This document shows, piece by piece, positions 23,067 through 33,071 of a stretch of 34,390 nucleotides of DNA. The notes beneath the pieces are model-generated. The model saw nothing but the letters and a program-made list of their open reading frames with translations. It was not told the origin of the DNA and made no database searches. Each line of letters opens with the position of its first letter. Positions within the stretch are counted from its first letter, which is position 1. Both the position numbers and the translations under genes were made by a program. The DNA comes from Burkholderia sp. H160 (lineage in GTDB: Bacteria; Pseudomonadota; Gammaproteobacteria; Burkholderiales; Burkholderiaceae): positions 1 to 34,390 of the forward strand of contig ABYL01000075.1 in assembly GCA_000173575.1 (NCBI GenBank), written 5' to 3'.

Positions 23067-24287
23067 TCAGATCACCGATTTCCCCTTCAACCCGGCAATC
23101 GTCTGGGCGTCGTATCCGAGCACGTCGCGCAGCACGGCTTCGGTATGCTCGCCGAGCAGCGGCGGATGGCGCAACGCCTGCGGCGGCGTGCCGCTCATGT
23201 TGATCGGATTGCGCACGAGCTTGACCGTGGCGCCCGAGGGATGCGGCAGATCCACCTGCAGACCGCGCGCGACCACCTGCTCGTTGTCGAATACCTCGTC
23301 GAGGTTGTTGATCGGCCCGCACGGCACGCCGGCCGCTTCGAGCCCCGCGATCCATTGCTGCTTGCCCTGCAGGCGGACCATCTCCGCGAGAATCGGCACG
23401 AGCAGTTCGCGGTTGCGCACGCGCGCGGGGTTGGTCGCGAAACGGTCGTCGTCGGCGAGCTCGGGGCGCGCGCCCACTTCGACGAACTTGCGGAACTGCC
23501 CGTCATTGCCGACCGCGACGATGATCCAGCCGTCGCTCGTCTGGAAGGTCTGGTAGGGCACGATGTTCGGATGCGCATTGCCCCAGCGCACCGGCGGCTG
23601 GCCGCTCGCGAGGTAGTTCGAGTTCATGTTGGCGAGCATCGCGACCTGCACGTCGAGCAGCGCCATGTCGATGTACTGGCCTTCGCCCGTGCGGTCGCGG
23701 TGCGTGAGCGCGGTCAGCACGGCGATCGTCGAATACATGCCGGTCATCAGGTCGGCGATCGCCACTCCTGCCTTCTGCGGGCCGCCGCCCGGTTGACCGT
23801 CGCGCTCGCCGGTGATGCTCATGAAGCCGCCGATGCCCTGTACGATGAAGTCGTAGCCCGCGCGCGGCGCATACGGGCCGGTTTGCCCGAAGCCCGTGAC
23901 CGAGCAGTAGATCAGGTCGGGCTTCACCTGCTTCAGTGATTCATAGTCGAGGCCGTACTTCTTCAACTGTCCGACCTTGTAGTTCTCCAACACCACGTCG
24001 CTTTGCGCGGCCAGCTCGCGGACGATCCGCTGGCCTTCGGGCGACGCGATGTCGAGCGTGACCGAGCGCTTGTTGCGGTTCGCCGCGAGATAGTAGGCGG
24101 CTTCGCGCGTGTCCGTGCCGTCCGGCGTTTTCAGATACGGAGGCCCCCAGTGACGCGTGTCGTCGCCGACTTCGGGGCGTTCGATCTTGATGACTTCGGC
24201 GCCGAAATCGGCAAGCGTCTGTGCGCACCACGGGCCGGCGAGCACACGGGTGAGATCCAGCACGCGGATATGACTGAGAGCGCCCAT
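23067..24287 (-). CDS. Class III (CaiB/BaiF) acyl-CoA transferase
   Basis: A 406-residue enzyme of the family that moves CoA between carboxylic acids through enzyme-bound anhydrides. It opens with LSHIRVLDLTRVLAGPWCAQ, followed by LADFGAEVIKIERP and GDDTRHWGPPY. The catalytic aspartate corresponds to D179 in QKAGVAIADLMTGM. Conserved GFGQTGPYAPRAGYDFIVQ and AGVPCGPINNLDEVF are present. This spelling is close to formyl-CoA and succinyl-CoA:dicarboxylate transferases, but substrates cannot be told from the motifs. The start at 24287 gives the standard N-terminus MGALSHIR; the frame is open upstream without family sequence. It is convergent with ggt and divergent from alaS. No linked acyl-CoA genes are seen. 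Confidence 0.9.
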   Translation of the reverse strand: MGALSHIRVLDLTRVLAGPWCAQTLADFGAEVIKIERPEVGDDTRHWGPPYLKTPDGTDTREAAYYLAANRNKRSVTLDIASPEGQRIVRELAAQSDVVLENYKVGQLKKYGLDYESLKQVKPDLIYCSVTGFGQTGPYAPRAGYDFIVQGIGGFMSITGERDGQPGGGPQKAGVAIADLMTGMYSTIAVLTALTHRDRTGEGQYIDMALLDVQVAMLANMNSNYLASGQPPVRWGNAHPNIVPYQTFQTSDGWIIVAVGNDGQFRKFVEVGARPELADDDRFATNPARVRNRELLVPILAEMVRLQGKQQWIAGLEAAGVPCGPINNLDEVFDNEQVVARGLQVDLPHPSGATVKLVRNPINMSGTPPQALRHPPLLGEHTEAVLRDVLGYDAQTIAGLKGKSVI

Positions 24288-24428
24288 GTTCCTGAATGTC
24301 TCCTGACGTAGGCTGGCGGCAGCGCGAGCTGCCGTGCATTGTTTCGCGCGAAGTTTCGTGGAAGTCATCTTAAGCGATTCCCGCGCCCGGAGGCGGCGCG
24401 CGGTGCCGCGCGCGCTTGCCGATCCCGT

Positions 24429-24434
24429 ATAATC
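24429..24434 (+). promoter_or_regulatory. Candidate -10 box of alaS
   Basis: A perfect TATAAT lies 84 bp before the alaS start, in the gap with the divergent CoA-transferase gene. There is no recognisable -35 at 17 bp upstream and no extended -10 TG. Position suits an alaS promoter with a leader of about 75 nt. Confidence 0.4.
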
Positions 24435-24517
24435 AGTCGTTTAAGAAACAGACAGTTGGCGCATCTCACCGACCGCCATGCTCCGTCAGGAACCGTCAGG
24501 ACCGTCCCCCGCACGCT

Positions 24518-27142
24518 ATGAAAGCCGCTGAAATCCGCGAGAAATTCCTCAAGTTCTTCGAATCGAAGGGCCACACGATCGTCCGTTCGTCGAGCCTCGT
24601 GCCCGGCAACGACCCGACACTGCTCTTCACCAATTCGGGGATGGTGCAGTTCAAAGATGTGTTCCTCGGCGCGGAATCGCGTCCATACTCGCGCGCCACG
24701 ACCGCGCAGCGCAGCGTGCGTGCCGGCGGCAAGCACAACGACCTCGAGAACGTCGGCTACACCGCGCGTCACCACACGTTCTTCGAGATGCTCGGCAACT
24801 TCTCGTTCGGCGACTACTTCAAGCGCGACGCGATCCACTACGCGTGGGAACTGCTGACGGGGGTCTACCAGCTGCCGAAAGACAAGCTGTGGGTCACCGT
24901 CTACCAGGAAGACGACGAAGCGCACGACATCTGGGCGAAGGAAGTGGGCGTGCCGGTCGAGCGCATCATCCGCATCGGCGACAACAAAGGCGCGCGCTAC
25001 GCGTCGGACAACTTCTGGCAGATGGCCGACACCGGCCCGTGCGGCCCATGCTCGGAAATCTTCTACGACCACGGTCCGGACGTGTGGGGCGGCCCGCCGG
25101 GATCGCCCGAGGAAGACGGCGACCGCTACATCGAAATCTGGAACCTCGTGTTCATGCAGTTCAACCGCGACGCGCAGGGCAACATGACGCCGCTGCCCAA
25201 GCAATGCGTGGACACCGGCATGGGCCTCGAACGTATCGCCGCGGTGCTGCAGCACGTGCACAGCAACTATGAGATCGACCTGTTCCAGGCGCTCATTCAA
25301 GCGGCTGGCCGCGAAACCGGCGTGACCGATCTGGGCAACAACTCGCTGAAGGTGATCGCCGATCACATCCGCGCATGCTCGTTCCTGATCGTCGACGGCG
25401 TGATTCCGGGCAACGAAGGCCGCGGCTACGTGCTGCGCCGTATCGTGCGCCGCGCGATCCGCCACGGCTACAAGCTCGGCAAGAAGGGTTCGTTCTTCCA
25501 TCGCCTCGTCGCCGACCTTGTCGCGCAGATGGGCGAGGCTTACCCTGAACTGGCGCAGGCAGAGCAGCGCGTGACCGACGTGCTGTACCAGGAAGAAGAG
25601 CGCTTCTTCGAGACGATCGAGAACGGCATGTCGATTCTCGAGGCCGCGTTGGCCGATCTCGACGCGAAGGGTGGCAAGACGCTCGACGGCGAACTCGCGT
25701 TCAAGCTGCACGACACCTACGGCTTCCCGCTCGACCTGACCGCCGACGTCTGCCGCGAGCGCGGCGTGACGGTCGACGAACCCGCGTTCGACGAAGCGAT
25801 GGCGCGTCAGCGCGAGCAGGCGCGCGCGGCAGGCAAGTTCAAGATGGCGCAGGGCCTCGAATACTCGGGTGCGAAGACCACGTTCCACGGCTACGAAGAA
25901 ATCGTCTTCGACGACGCGAAGGTCGTCGCGCTGTATGTGGACGGCGCGTCGGTGCAGCAGGTGCAGGCCGGCCAGCAGGCGGTCGTCGTGCTCGATCACA
26001 CGCCGTTCTACGCGGAGTCGGGCGGCCAGGTCGGCGACCAGGGCGTGCTCGCGAACGCCAGCACGCGCTTTGCGGTCGTCGATACGCTGAAGGTGCAAGC
26101 CGACGTGGTCGGCCATCACGGCACGCTCGAGCAGGGCACGCTGAAGGTCGGCGACATCGTCAAGGCGGAAATCGACGCGATGCGCCGCGCCCGCACGGCG
26201 CGCAACCACTCGGCCACGCACCTGATGCACAAGGCGTTGCGCGAAGTGCTCGGTTCGCATGTGCAGCAGAAGGGCTCGCTCGTCGACGCTGACAAGACCC
26301 GCTTCGACTTCGCGCATAACGCGCCGATGACGGACGAGCAGATCCGCCGCGTCGAGGAAATCGTCAATGCCGAGGTGCTCGCGAACGCGCCCGGTATCGT
26401 GCGAGTGATGTCGTACGACGATGCGGTGAAGGGCGGCGCGATGGCGCTGTTCGGCGAAAAGTACGGCGACGAAGTGCGCGTGCTTGACCTCGGCTTCTCG
26501 CGTGAGCTGTGCGGCGGCACCCACGTGAATCGTTCGGGCGACATCGGTTTCTTCAAGATCGTGATGGAAGGCGGCGTCGCGGCCGGTATCCGTCGCGTCG
26601 AAGCGATCACCGGCGACAACGCTGTGCGCTACGTGCAGGAACTGGAAGGGCGCGTCAACGCGGCCGCGGCGGTGCTGAAGGCGCAGCCGGCGGAACTCAC
26701 GCAGCGCATCGGCCAGGTGCAGGACCAGGTGAAGGCGCTCGAGAAGGAGCTGAGCGCGCTGAAATCGAAGATGGCGTCGAGCCAGGGCGACGAACTCGCG
26801 GGCCAGGCGGTCGAAATCGGCGGCGTGCATGTGCTCGCAGCAACGCTCGAAGGCGCGGACGTCAAGACGCTGCGCGAAACGGTCGACAAGCTCAAGGACA
26901 AGCTGAAGAGCGCGGCGATCGTGCTCGCGTCGGTCGAAGGCGGGAAGGTCAGCCTGATCGCCGGTGTGACCGCCGACGCCAGCAAGAAGGTCAAGGCGGG
27001 CGAACTCGTCAACTTCGTGGCCCAGCAGGTGGGCGGCAAGGGCGGCGGCCGTCCGGACATGGCGCAGGCTGGCGGTACCGAGCCGGCCCAACTGCCGGCG
27101 GCGCTCGCGGGCGTCAAGGCCTGGGTAGAAGGGCAGCTTTGA
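24518..27142 (+). CDS. alaS: Alanyl-tRNA synthetase
   Basis: An 874-residue class II synthetase, full length for bacteria. The N-terminal catalytic part starts [20 protein letters not shown], followed by [20 protein letters not shown] and [18 protein letters not shown]. The editing domain carries the metal-binding [16 protein letters not shown] and [16 protein letters not shown] (HxxxH and CxxxH sets), which removes mischarged Ser or Gly. The C-terminal C-Ala/DHHA1 region has the glycine-rich [15 protein letters not shown] end. ATG 24518 is the only sensible start, although the ribosome site is poor (AGGA is too far away). A strong terminator hairpin follows at 27192. Confidence 0.97.
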   Translation: MKAAEIREKFLKFFESKGHTIVRSSSLVPGNDPTLLFTNSGMVQFKDVFLGAESRPYSRATTAQRSVRAGGKHNDLENVGYTARHHTFFEMLGNFSFGDYFKRDAIHYAWELLTGVYQLPKDKLWVTVYQEDDEAHDIWAKEVGVPVERIIRIGDNKGARYASDNFWQMADTGPCGPCSEIFYDHGPDVWGGPPGSPEEDGDRYIEIWNLVFMQFNRDAQGNMTPLPKQCVDTGMGLERIAAVLQHVHSNYEIDLFQALIQAAGRETGVTDLGNNSLKVIADHIRACSFLIVDGVIPGNEGRGYVLRRIVRRAIRHGYKLGKKGSFFHRLVADLVAQMGEAYPELAQAEQRVTDVLYQEEERFFETIENGMSILEAALADLDAKGGKTLDGELAFKLHDTYGFPLDLTADVCRERGVTVDEPAFDEAMARQREQARAAGKFKMAQGLEYSGAKTTFHGYEEIVFDDAKVVALYVDGASVQQVQAGQQAVVVLDHTPFYAESGGQVGDQGVLANASTRFAVVDTLKVQADVVGHHGTLEQGTLKVGDIVKAEIDAMRRARTARNHSATHLMHKALREVLGSHVQQKGSLVDADKTRFDFAHNAPMTDEQIRRVEEIVNAEVLANAPGIVRVMSYDDAVKGGAMALFGEKYGDEVRVLDLGFSRELCGGTHVNRSGDIGFFKIVMEGGVAAGIRRVEAITGDNAVRYVQELEGRVNAAAAVLKAQPAELTQRIGQVQDQVKALEKELSALKSKMASSQGDELAGQAVEIGGVHVLAATLEGADVKTLRETVDKLKDKLKSAAIVLASVEGGKVSLIAGVTADASKKVKAGELVNFVAQQVGGKGGGRPDMAQAGGTEPAQLPAALAGVKAWVEGQL

Positions 27143-27191
27143 TTTTGATGCGGGATTGAATCCGGCTTGACCCGTGTCGAGCCGGGTTTGA

Positions 27192-27250
27192 CGAAGGGGC
27201 CACGTGGCGCGCCAGCAGGATTGGCGAGCCGCGTGGCCCCTTCGCTTTTG
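27192..27250 (+). terminator. Terminator hairpin after alaS
   Basis: CGAAGGGGCCACG (27192-27204) pairs perfectly with CGTGGCCCCTTCG (27232-27244), followed by CTTTTGTTG. The 27-nt loop contains a further palindrome, TGGCGCGCCA. A smaller CCGGCT/AGCCGG hairpin lies just before it at 27162-27185. It is placed between the convergent alaS and LysR genes; the T-rich side serves alaS. Confidence 0.75.
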
Positions 27251-27301
27251 TTGCAACCGATCGGATAGCGCCGGGCCGGGTGGCCGGCGCGGATTCAACA
27301 A

Positions 27302-28207
27302 TCAGACAACATTCGCATCGGCCACCTCGGCCGTCCCTTCCTGCGACTCCACCAGCGTGCGCCGCAACGCATTGAGCGCCGACGAAAAATGCCCGCGTCG
27401 CCAGACCAGCAGCGTGTCGAGCATGCCGATCTCAGGCAACTCGTGCACCGCGATATTGCTCGTATCGGACTGCAGATCGAGCACCGAGCGCGGCGCGACC
27501 GCGACGCCCGCGCCGGCCGCCACGCATGCGACGATCGCGTGATACGAGCCCAACTCCAGCACGCGCGCCGGGCGCACGCCATGCTCCAGATACCACTTTT
27601 CGATATACGCGCGGTAAGCGCAGCCGCGCTCGAAGGCGATCAGTGTCGATAGCGCGATGTCGCGCACTTCGCGGATCGGCCGATGACCTCGCGGCGTCAG
27701 CATCACGAGTTCCTCGCGGAACACCGGCACGGTCTCGAACAGCTCGCCGAGCGAGGCGGGATCGAGCGGCGTGGCGACCAGTGCGGCATCGACCTCGAAC
27801 TCGCGGACCCGCTCGATCAGCTTGCCGGTCGTGCCGATTTCCAGCTCCAGCTCGACCGCTGGCCATTGCTGGTGATATTGCGCGAGCAGGCCCGGCAGAC
27901 GCGTTGCCGCGACGCTTTCCATCGCGCCGAGACGCAGACGCCCGCTCGGACGATCCTCCCGCACCGCGTGACGTGCCTCGTCGGCGAGCGCGAGCAGTCG
28001 CTCCGCGTAGGGCAGCAGCGTCTCGCCGGCCGGCGTCAGCACGAGGCGGCGGCCGTCGCGGATGAACAGCTCGGTGCCGAGTTGTTCTTCGAGCTGCTTG
28101 ATGCGCGTCGTCACGTTCGATTGCACGCGATTGAGCTTCGCCGCGGCACGGGTCACGCCGTTTTCGCGCACGACCGCGCGAAAGATGGTCAGAGCGGCCA
28201 GATCCAT
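27302..28207 (-). CDS. LysR-family transcriptional regulator
   Basis: A 301-residue regulator. The N-terminal winged helix-turn-helix is typical: MDLAALTIFRAVVRENGVTR, then AAAKLNRVQSNVTTRIKQLE. A linker helix leads to the effector-binding region (SGRLRLGAMESVAATRLPGL, ELEIGTTGKLIERV). ATG 28207 is preferred because CAGGAGAG lies about six bases upstream; the frame is open further upstream without family sequence. It is divergent from the MFS transporter gene across a 101-bp AT-richer gap, the classic arrangement in which a LysR protein controls the neighbouring gene and itself. The inducer is unknown. The product is cytoplasmic and DNA-bound. Confidence 0.93.
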   Translation of the reverse strand: MDLAALTIFRAVVRENGVTRAAAKLNRVQSNVTTRIKQLEEQLGTELFIRDGRRLVLTPAGETLLPYAERLLALADEARHAVREDRPSGRLRLGAMESVAATRLPGLLAQYHQQWPAVELELEIGTTGKLIERVREFEVDAALVATPLDPASLGELFETVPVFREELVMLTPRGHRPIREVRDIALSTLIAFERGCAYRAYIEKWYLEHGVRPARVLELGSYHAIVACVAAGAGVAVAPRSVLDLQSDTSNIAVHELPEIGMLDTLLVWRRGHFSSALNALRRTLVESQEGTAEVADANVV

Positions 28208-28308
28208 GATTCTCTCCTGGCGATGGATGGTATCGTAATTATTCATTTTTCGTGATCGTCAAGTCAAGCTAACATCGATTCATCTCATCGCCGTTTGAGT
28301 GCCCGATC

Positions 28309-29622
28309 ATGAATGACCTCGCGTCCCACGCATACCGACGTTTCCACGAACCACACGCCGCCCGGCGCGCGGCGCTTGCCTGCATGGTGACGCTGGCCGT
28401 CGCGCTCGGCATCGGGCGTTTCGCTTTCACGCCGCTGCTGCCGCTGATGCTGCACGGCGCCGCGCTCGGCCAGCCGCAGCTCGATATCCAGCACGGCGGC
28501 TTGCTCGCGTCGTTCAATTACGCCGGCTATTTCGCCGGCGCGGTCTCGTGCGCGGCACTGCGGGCCGACCCCGCGCGCATGGTGCGCGTCGGGCTCGTCG
28601 CGACGGTGCTGCTGACGCTTGCGATGGGCGTCACCGGCCAGTTCTGGGTCTGGGCGCTGGTGCGCTTCGTCGCCGGCGCGGTGAGCGCCTGGACCTTCGT
28701 GTTCGCGTCGCAGTGGGGCCTGCGGCGGCTCGCCGAACTCGGCGCGCATGAGTGGAGCGGGGTCATCTATACGGGGCCGGGCGTCGGCATCGTCGGGACC
28801 GGCCTGCTCGTCAGCGTCGCGGGCGGCTATGGCGCGGTGGTCGGTTGGATCGGCTTTGCGGTGATCGGTGCGGTGCTGTCCGCGTTGATATGGCCGGTGT
28901 TTGGCGTCGCGCCGCGTGTGAGTGCGGCCACCGCCGCTGCTGCAAGCTCCGCCGTCGCAAAGGCGGCCAACGGTTCGCGCAACAACGCCAACCACCCGCC
29001 CCGGACGGCCGGCATTCATGCGAGCCCCGCCACGCACCGCGCCGACGCCTTCTGGCTGGTCCTGCTCTACGGCATCCCGGGCTTCGGCTACATCATCACG
29101 GCGACATTCCTGCCGGTCATCGCGCGACACGCCTTGCCGGGCTCGGCGTGGCCGGACCTGTTCTGGCCGATGCTCGGCGCGGCGCTGATTGTCGGCGCGT
29201 TGCTTGCCGCGCGTTTGCCCGTGCATTGGGACAACCGCTCGCTGCTCGCGGGCTCGTATGTGCTGCAGGCGCTCGGCATCGCGCTGGGCATCGTGTGGCC
29301 GACGGCGGGCGGTTTTTCGCTCGGCAGCATCCTGATCGGCCTGCCATTTACCGCGATCACGTTGTTCGCGATGCGTGAGGCGCGGCGTCTGCGCGGCGAC
29401 GACGCGGCCGGGCTGATGGGCTATGCGACGGCGGCCTATGGCATCGGTCAGATCGCCGGTCCGCTGGTGGCCGCGCCGATTGCCGCGCACACCGGATCGT
29501 TTTCGCCGGCACTGTGGCTGGCCGCGGGCGCGCTGCTGGCCGGGGCGGTGGGGCTGATCGCGGTGACGCGGATGCCGCGAGGCCGCGGCCGTGATCGCAT
29601 GCCGGATTGCGGCTGCAACTAG
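28309..29622 (+). CDS. YbfB/YjiJ-family MFS transporter
   Basis: A 437-residue membrane transporter with about twelve hydrophobic segments. The N-terminal signature ALGIGRFAFTPLLPLML and later GLLASFNYAGYFAGAV are hallmarks of the YbfB/YjiJ (MFS_4) group. FVFASQWGLRRLAEL and YTGPGVGIVGTGLLVS continue the first half. A non-conserved hydrophilic loop (about 205-240, Ala/Ser/Asn-rich) joins the halves, and GIPGFGYIITATFLPVIAR begins the second. The substrate of this group is not established. Control by the divergent LysR gene is likely. A weak ribosome site precedes ATG 28309. Threonine aldolase follows after 87 bp. Confidence 0.88.
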   Translation: MNDLASHAYRRFHEPHAARRAALACMVTLAVALGIGRFAFTPLLPLMLHGAALGQPQLDIQHGGLLASFNYAGYFAGAVSCAALRADPARMVRVGLVATVLLTLAMGVTGQFWVWALVRFVAGAVSAWTFVFASQWGLRRLAELGAHEWSGVIYTGPGVGIVGTGLLVSVAGGYGAVVGWIGFAVIGAVLSALIWPVFGVAPRVSAATAAAASSAVAKAANGSRNNANHPPRTAGIHASPATHRADAFWLVLLYGIPGFGYIITATFLPVIARHALPGSAWPDLFWPMLGAALIVGALLAARLPVHWDNRSLLAGSYVLQALGIALGIVWPTAGGFSLGSILIGLPFTAITLFAMREARRLRGDDAAGLMGYATAAYGIGQIAGPLVAAPIAAHTGSFSPALWLAAGALLAGAVGLIAVTRMPRGRGRDRMPDCGCN

Positions 29623-29709
29623 CACCCAGAAACAAATCTCGCACGAGCGCACTAAAATGACCGCTTTCCGTCATTCCCATGCGCCTGTCGTCGGGCGCGT
29701 CGCTCGACC

Positions 29710-30741
29710 ATGCAACATTTCGCGTCCGACAACTACGCCGGCATCTGCCCCGAAGCGCTCGACGCGCTGATCGCCGCCAACAACAGCGGCCACGAGCCGG
29801 CCTATGGCGACGACTCGTGGACCAACCAGGTCTGCGACCGTCTGCGCGACCTGTTCCAGACCGATTGCGAAGTGTTCTTCGTGTTCAACGGCACGGCGGC
29901 CAATTCGCTCGCGCTCGCGTCGCTGTGCCAGTCGTATCACTCGGTGATCTGCCACGAGCTCGCGCACATCGAGACCGACGAATGCGGCGGCCCGGAGTTC
30001 TTTTCGGGCGGCTCGAAGCTGCTGACGGCGCCGGACATCGGCGGCAAGCTCACGCCCGATGCGATCGAGTCCATCGTCACGCGGCGCGCCGACATCCACT
30101 ATCCGAAGCCGAAGGTCGTCACGCTGACACAGTCGACCGAGGTCGGCACCGTCTACCGCGTCGAGGAAGTGCGCGCGATCGCGGCGATCGCGAAGCGCCG
30201 TCATCTGAAAGTGCACATGGACGGAGCGCGCTTCGCGAACGCGGTCGCCGCGCTCGACGTCCATCCGTCGGAAATCACGTGGCGCGCGGGCGTCGATGTG
30301 TTGTGCTTCGGCGGCACGAAAAACGGCTTGCCGGTCGGCGAGGCAGTGGTGTTCTTCGACCGTGCGCTCGCCGACGATTTCGCCTATCGGCTGAAGCAGG
30401 CGGGGCAGCTCGCCTCGAAGATGCGCTTCATTTCCGCGCCGTGGCTCGGCCTGCTCGACAACGACGTGTGGTTGCGCAATGCGCGTCACGCGAACGCGAT
30501 GGCGCGTCTGCTGGAGACGCGGTTGCAGGAAATCCCCGGCGTGAGCATCATGTTTCCGAGCGAATCGAACGCGGTGTTCGCGCAACTGCCGCCGCCTGCC
30601 GCGAAGGCGATGCGCGCACGTGGCTGGAAGTTCTACGAGTTCATCGGCGCGGGCGGTTGCCGGCTGATGTGCGCGTGGGACACGCAGCCCGACACGGTCG
30701 AGCGTTTCGCCGCCGAGGTGCGCGAGCTGTGCGCCGCCTGA
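29710..30741 (+). CDS. ltaE: Low-specificity L-threonine aldolase
   Basis: A 343-residue PLP-dependent enzyme that splits threonine or allo-threonine to glycine and acetaldehyde. It opens with FASDNYAGICPEALDAL. The PLP pocket is visible: FNGTAANSLAL, CHELAHIETDECGGPEFF (cofactor-stacking His and the ring-N partner region), D171 in HMDGARFANA, and the Schiff-base lysine K204 in CFGGTKNGLPVGEAV. Length is normal for the beta-eliminating-lyase-like family. The start at ATG 29710 leaves the domain complete; the ribosome site is weak. The Nudix gene follows 22 bp downstream, which suggests one transcript. The enzyme is cytoplasmic and supplies glycine or removes threonine. Confidence 0.93.
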   Translation: MQHFASDNYAGICPEALDALIAANNSGHEPAYGDDSWTNQVCDRLRDLFQTDCEVFFVFNGTAANSLALASLCQSYHSVICHELAHIETDECGGPEFFSGGSKLLTAPDIGGKLTPDAIESIVTRRADIHYPKPKVVTLTQSTEVGTVYRVEEVRAIAAIAKRRHLKVHMDGARFANAVAALDVHPSEITWRAGVDVLCFGGTKNGLPVGEAVVFFDRALADDFAYRLKQAGQLASKMRFISAPWLGLLDNDVWLRNARHANAMARLLETRLQEIPGVSIMFPSESNAVFAQLPPPAAKAMRARGWKFYEFIGAGGCRLMCAWDTQPDTVERFAAEVRELCAA

Positions 30742-30763
30742 TAACAAAGAGACGTCCCCCGCC

Positions 30764-31294
30764 ATGACCGAGTACCGATTCTGTCCCCGCTGCGCGAAGC
30801 CTCTGACCGAACGCACCGACCCCGAGCACGACGGTGGCCGCGTCCGTCAGATCTGTCCCGATACCGAGTGCGGCTACGTCCATTGGAATAACCCGTTGCC
30901 GGTCGTCGCCGCGATCGTCGAATACGAGGGCAGGATTCTGCTCGCGCGCAATGCCGCGTGGCCCGAGGGCATGTTCGCGCTGATCACCGGCTTCCTCGAA
31001 AACGGTGAGACGCCGGAGCAGGGCATCGCGCGCGAAGTGCTCGAGGAGACGTCGCTGCATACGGAGTCGGTCGAGCTGATCGGTGTGTACGAATTCATGC
31101 GCAAGAACGAGCTGATCATCGCGTATCACGTGAAGGCGCATGGGACGATCACGCTGTCGCCCGAACTGCTCGAATACCGGCTCGTCGAGCCCGCGAAGCT
31201 GCGGCCGTGGCGCGCGGGCACGGGCCAGGCATTGGGCGAATGGATGCGGCGGCGCGGCTTGCCGTTTGAATTCGTCGAGCGGCCGGGGCAATGA
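30764..31294 (+). CDS. NudC-like Nudix hydrolase with N-terminal zinc ribbon
   Basis: A 176-residue protein. The N-terminus has four cysteines in zinc-ribbon spacing (C7-x2-C10 and C31-x4-C36: FCPRC, ICPDTECGY). The Nudix box is G76, E82 and R90-E91-V-L-E94-E95-T-S97-L98; the usual last Gly is Ser here. The ribbon followed by VHWNNPLPVVAAIVEYEGRI resembles NADH pyrophosphatase (NudC), but the protein is shorter (about 257 residues in E. coli) and lacks the NudC N-terminal domain and the SQPWPFPxS motif after the box. An NAD(H)- or nucleotide-diphosphate substrate is therefore only likely. It lies 22 bp after threonine aldolase. Confidence 0.88.
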   Translation: MTEYRFCPRCAKPLTERTDPEHDGGRVRQICPDTECGYVHWNNPLPVVAAIVEYEGRILLARNAAWPEGMFALITGFLENGETPEQGIAREVLEETSLHTESVELIGVYEFMRKNELIIAYHVKAHGTITLSPELLEYRLVEPAKLRPWRAGTGQALGEWMRRRGLPFEFVERPGQ

Positions 31295-31409
31295 GGCGCC
31301 CGAGCTGGCGAGCAGCGATGTAAGCCATCGCACCCATCCACCGATCACCGAACGGATCATCCACGTCAATCAGCGGTCAATGAGCGCACGCTCAGGGAGG
31401 AGCAACGGC

Positions 31410-32558
31410 ATGGCCTATATCTACTACCTGACCCACATTCATCTGGGCTACGAAGCCCTGTCGCAGCTGTCGTCCGAGTGCGCGCGCATTGGCATCGAGC
31501 GGCCGCTCGTGATCAGCGACAAGGGGGTCGTCGCGGCCGGCATCGTGCAGCAGGCGCTCGACGCGCTGAAGCTCGGCGAGGTGCCGCTCTTCGACGACAC
31601 GCCGTCGAACCCGACCGAGGACATGGTGCTGGCGGCCGCCCAGGTGTATCGCGACCAGCGTTGTGACGGGTTGATCGCGGTGGGCGGCGGTTCGTCGATC
31701 GATCTCGCGAAGGGCGTCGCGATCGCGGCCACGCATCCGGGGCCGCTCACGCAGTACGCGACGATCGAAGGCGGCAGCACGAAGATCACCGATGCCGTCG
31801 CGCCGCTGATCGCGATTCCGACGACGGCCGGCACCGGCAGCGAAGTCGCGCGCGGCGCGATCGTGATCCTGAACGATGGTCGCAAGCTCGGCTTTCACTC
31901 GTGGAATCTGCTGCCGAAATCGGCGCTGTGCGATCCGGGCCTCACGCTCGGCCTGCCGCCGGGTCTGACCGCGGCGACCGGCATGGATGCGATTGCGCAT
32001 TGCATCGAGACGTTCCTCGCGCCGGCCTTCAATCCGCCCGCCGACGGTATCGCGCTCGACGGACTCGAACGCGCATGGGCCAACATCGAGCGCGCCTGCG
32101 CGGACGGCAACGATCGCGAGGCGCGCCTGAACATGATGAGCGCGTCGATGCAAGGCGCGATGGCGTTCCAGAAGGGCCTCGGCTGCGTGCACTCGTTATC
32201 GCATCCGCTGGGCGCCCTGAAGGTCGGCGGTCGCACCTCGTTGCATCACGGCACGCTGAATGCGGTGGTGCTGCCCGCGGTGCTGCGCTTCAACGAGCGT
32301 GCACCGAGCGTGGTGGCCGAGCGGCGCTATGCGCGCATGCGTCGCGTGATGGGCGTGCCCGAGCATGCGGATCTCGCGCAGGCGCTGTTCGACATGACGG
32401 CGCGGCTTGGATTGCCGACCGGCTTGAGGCAGATGGGCGTCGACGAAAGCATGTTCGACAAGGTCGTGCAGGGTGCGCTGGTCGACCATTGTCATCGCAC
32501 GAATCCGCGCGAGGCGAGTGCCGACGACTATCGGCGCATGCTGACCGAGTCGCTGTGA
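31410..32558 (+). CDS. Iron-containing alcohol dehydrogenase
   Basis: A 382-residue group III dehydrogenase using NAD(P) and a metal. The nucleotide-binding [11 protein letters not shown] (92-102) and [15 protein letters not shown] (137-151) are standard. Candidate metal ligands follow FucO spacing: D193 and H197 ([20 protein letters not shown]), H261 ([11 protein letters not shown], with H265 nearby) and H280 ([10 protein letters not shown]). The substrate alcohol is unknown. ATG 31410 is preceded by GGGAGG about nine bases upstream. The thioesterase gene follows closely, then branched-chain-type permease genes, all on the same strand. This suggests a unit for uptake and processing of an organic acid or alcohol. 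Confidence 0.92.
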   Translation: MAYIYYLTHIHLGYEALSQLSSECARIGIERPLVISDKGVVAAGIVQQALDALKLGEVPLFDDTPSNPTEDMVLAAAQVYRDQRCDGLIAVGGGSSIDLAKGVAIAATHPGPLTQYATIEGGSTKITDAVAPLIAIPTTAGTGSEVARGAIVILNDGRKLGFHSWNLLPKSALCDPGLTLGLPPGLTAATGMDAIAHCIETFLAPAFNPPADGIALDGLERAWANIERACADGNDREARLNMMSASMQGAMAFQKGLGCVHSLSHPLGALKVGGRTSLHHGTLNAVVLPAVLRFNERAPSVVAERRYARMRRVMGVPEHADLAQALFDMTARLGLPTGLRQMGVDESMFDKVVQGALVDHCHRTNPREASADDYRRMLTESL

Positions 32559-32617
32559 CGGAGTCCCCTGAACCCGGCAACCCTGCATCCACCCAGAGCA
32601 ACCCACCGCCACGTCCG

Positions 32618-33067
32618 ATGAACAAACCCGCCCCGGCCGGCCGCGCCGCGTATCCGCATTTCCTGCCGATCACCACGCGCTGGATGGACAACGACGTCTA
32701 CGGCCACGTGAACAACGTCGTCTACTACAGCTATTTCGACACCGTCGTGAACGAGTATCTGATCCGCGCGGGCGTGCTCGATTTCGAGCACGGCGAGACG
32801 ATCGGGCTCGTCGTCGAGACGCAGTGCAACTACTTTGCGCCGCTCGTGTTTCCCGATCGCGTCGACGCGGGCTTGCGGGTCGCGCGGCTCGGCACGTCCA
32901 GCGTGCGCTACGAGGTGGGGCTATTCCGCGACGGCGAGGCCGAGCCCGCCGCGCAGGGGCATTTCGTGCACGTCTACGTGGATCGTGCGACGCGTCGTCC
33001 GGTGAATCTGCCGGCCGAACTGCGCGTGGCGCTCGAAGCGTTGTGCGTCGCTGGGCAGCCGGACTAG
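32618..33067 (+). CDS. 4-hydroxybenzoyl-CoA-type (4HBT) acyl-CoA thioesterase
   Basis: A 149-residue hotdog-fold thioesterase that hydrolyses acyl-CoA to free acid and CoA. The active-site segment is [20 protein letters not shown] (21-40); D26, in the D-x-x-G-H-V-N-N context, corresponds to the catalytic Asp of 4HBT enzymes. [19 protein letters not shown] and SVRYEVGLF complete the fold. ATG 32618 gives the normal length but lacks a ribosome site. A GTG at 32555 overlaps the dehydrogenase stop (GTGA) and would add 21 residues through translational coupling; this is a real alternative. The LivH-like gene starts 5 bp downstream. Acyl specificity is unknown. Confidence 0.9.
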   Translation: MNKPAPAGRAAYPHFLPITTRWMDNDVYGHVNNVVYYSYFDTVVNEYLIRAGVLDFEHGETIGLVVETQCNYFAPLVFPDRVDAGLRVARLGTSSVRYEVGLFRDGEAEPAAQGHFVHVYVDRATRRPVNLPAELRVALEALCVAGQPD

Positions 33068-33071
33068 ACGC

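Noticed and set aside
24365-27301. 978-codon open frame opposite alaS
   Set aside because: Arg/His/Val-rich antisense shadow caused by high GC; alaS on the other strand has full family motifs.
28208-28308. Specific LysR-box operator between the LysR and MFS genes
   Set aside because: T-N11-A matches exist (for example TCGTAATTATTCA), but that pattern is too loose to call without comparison.
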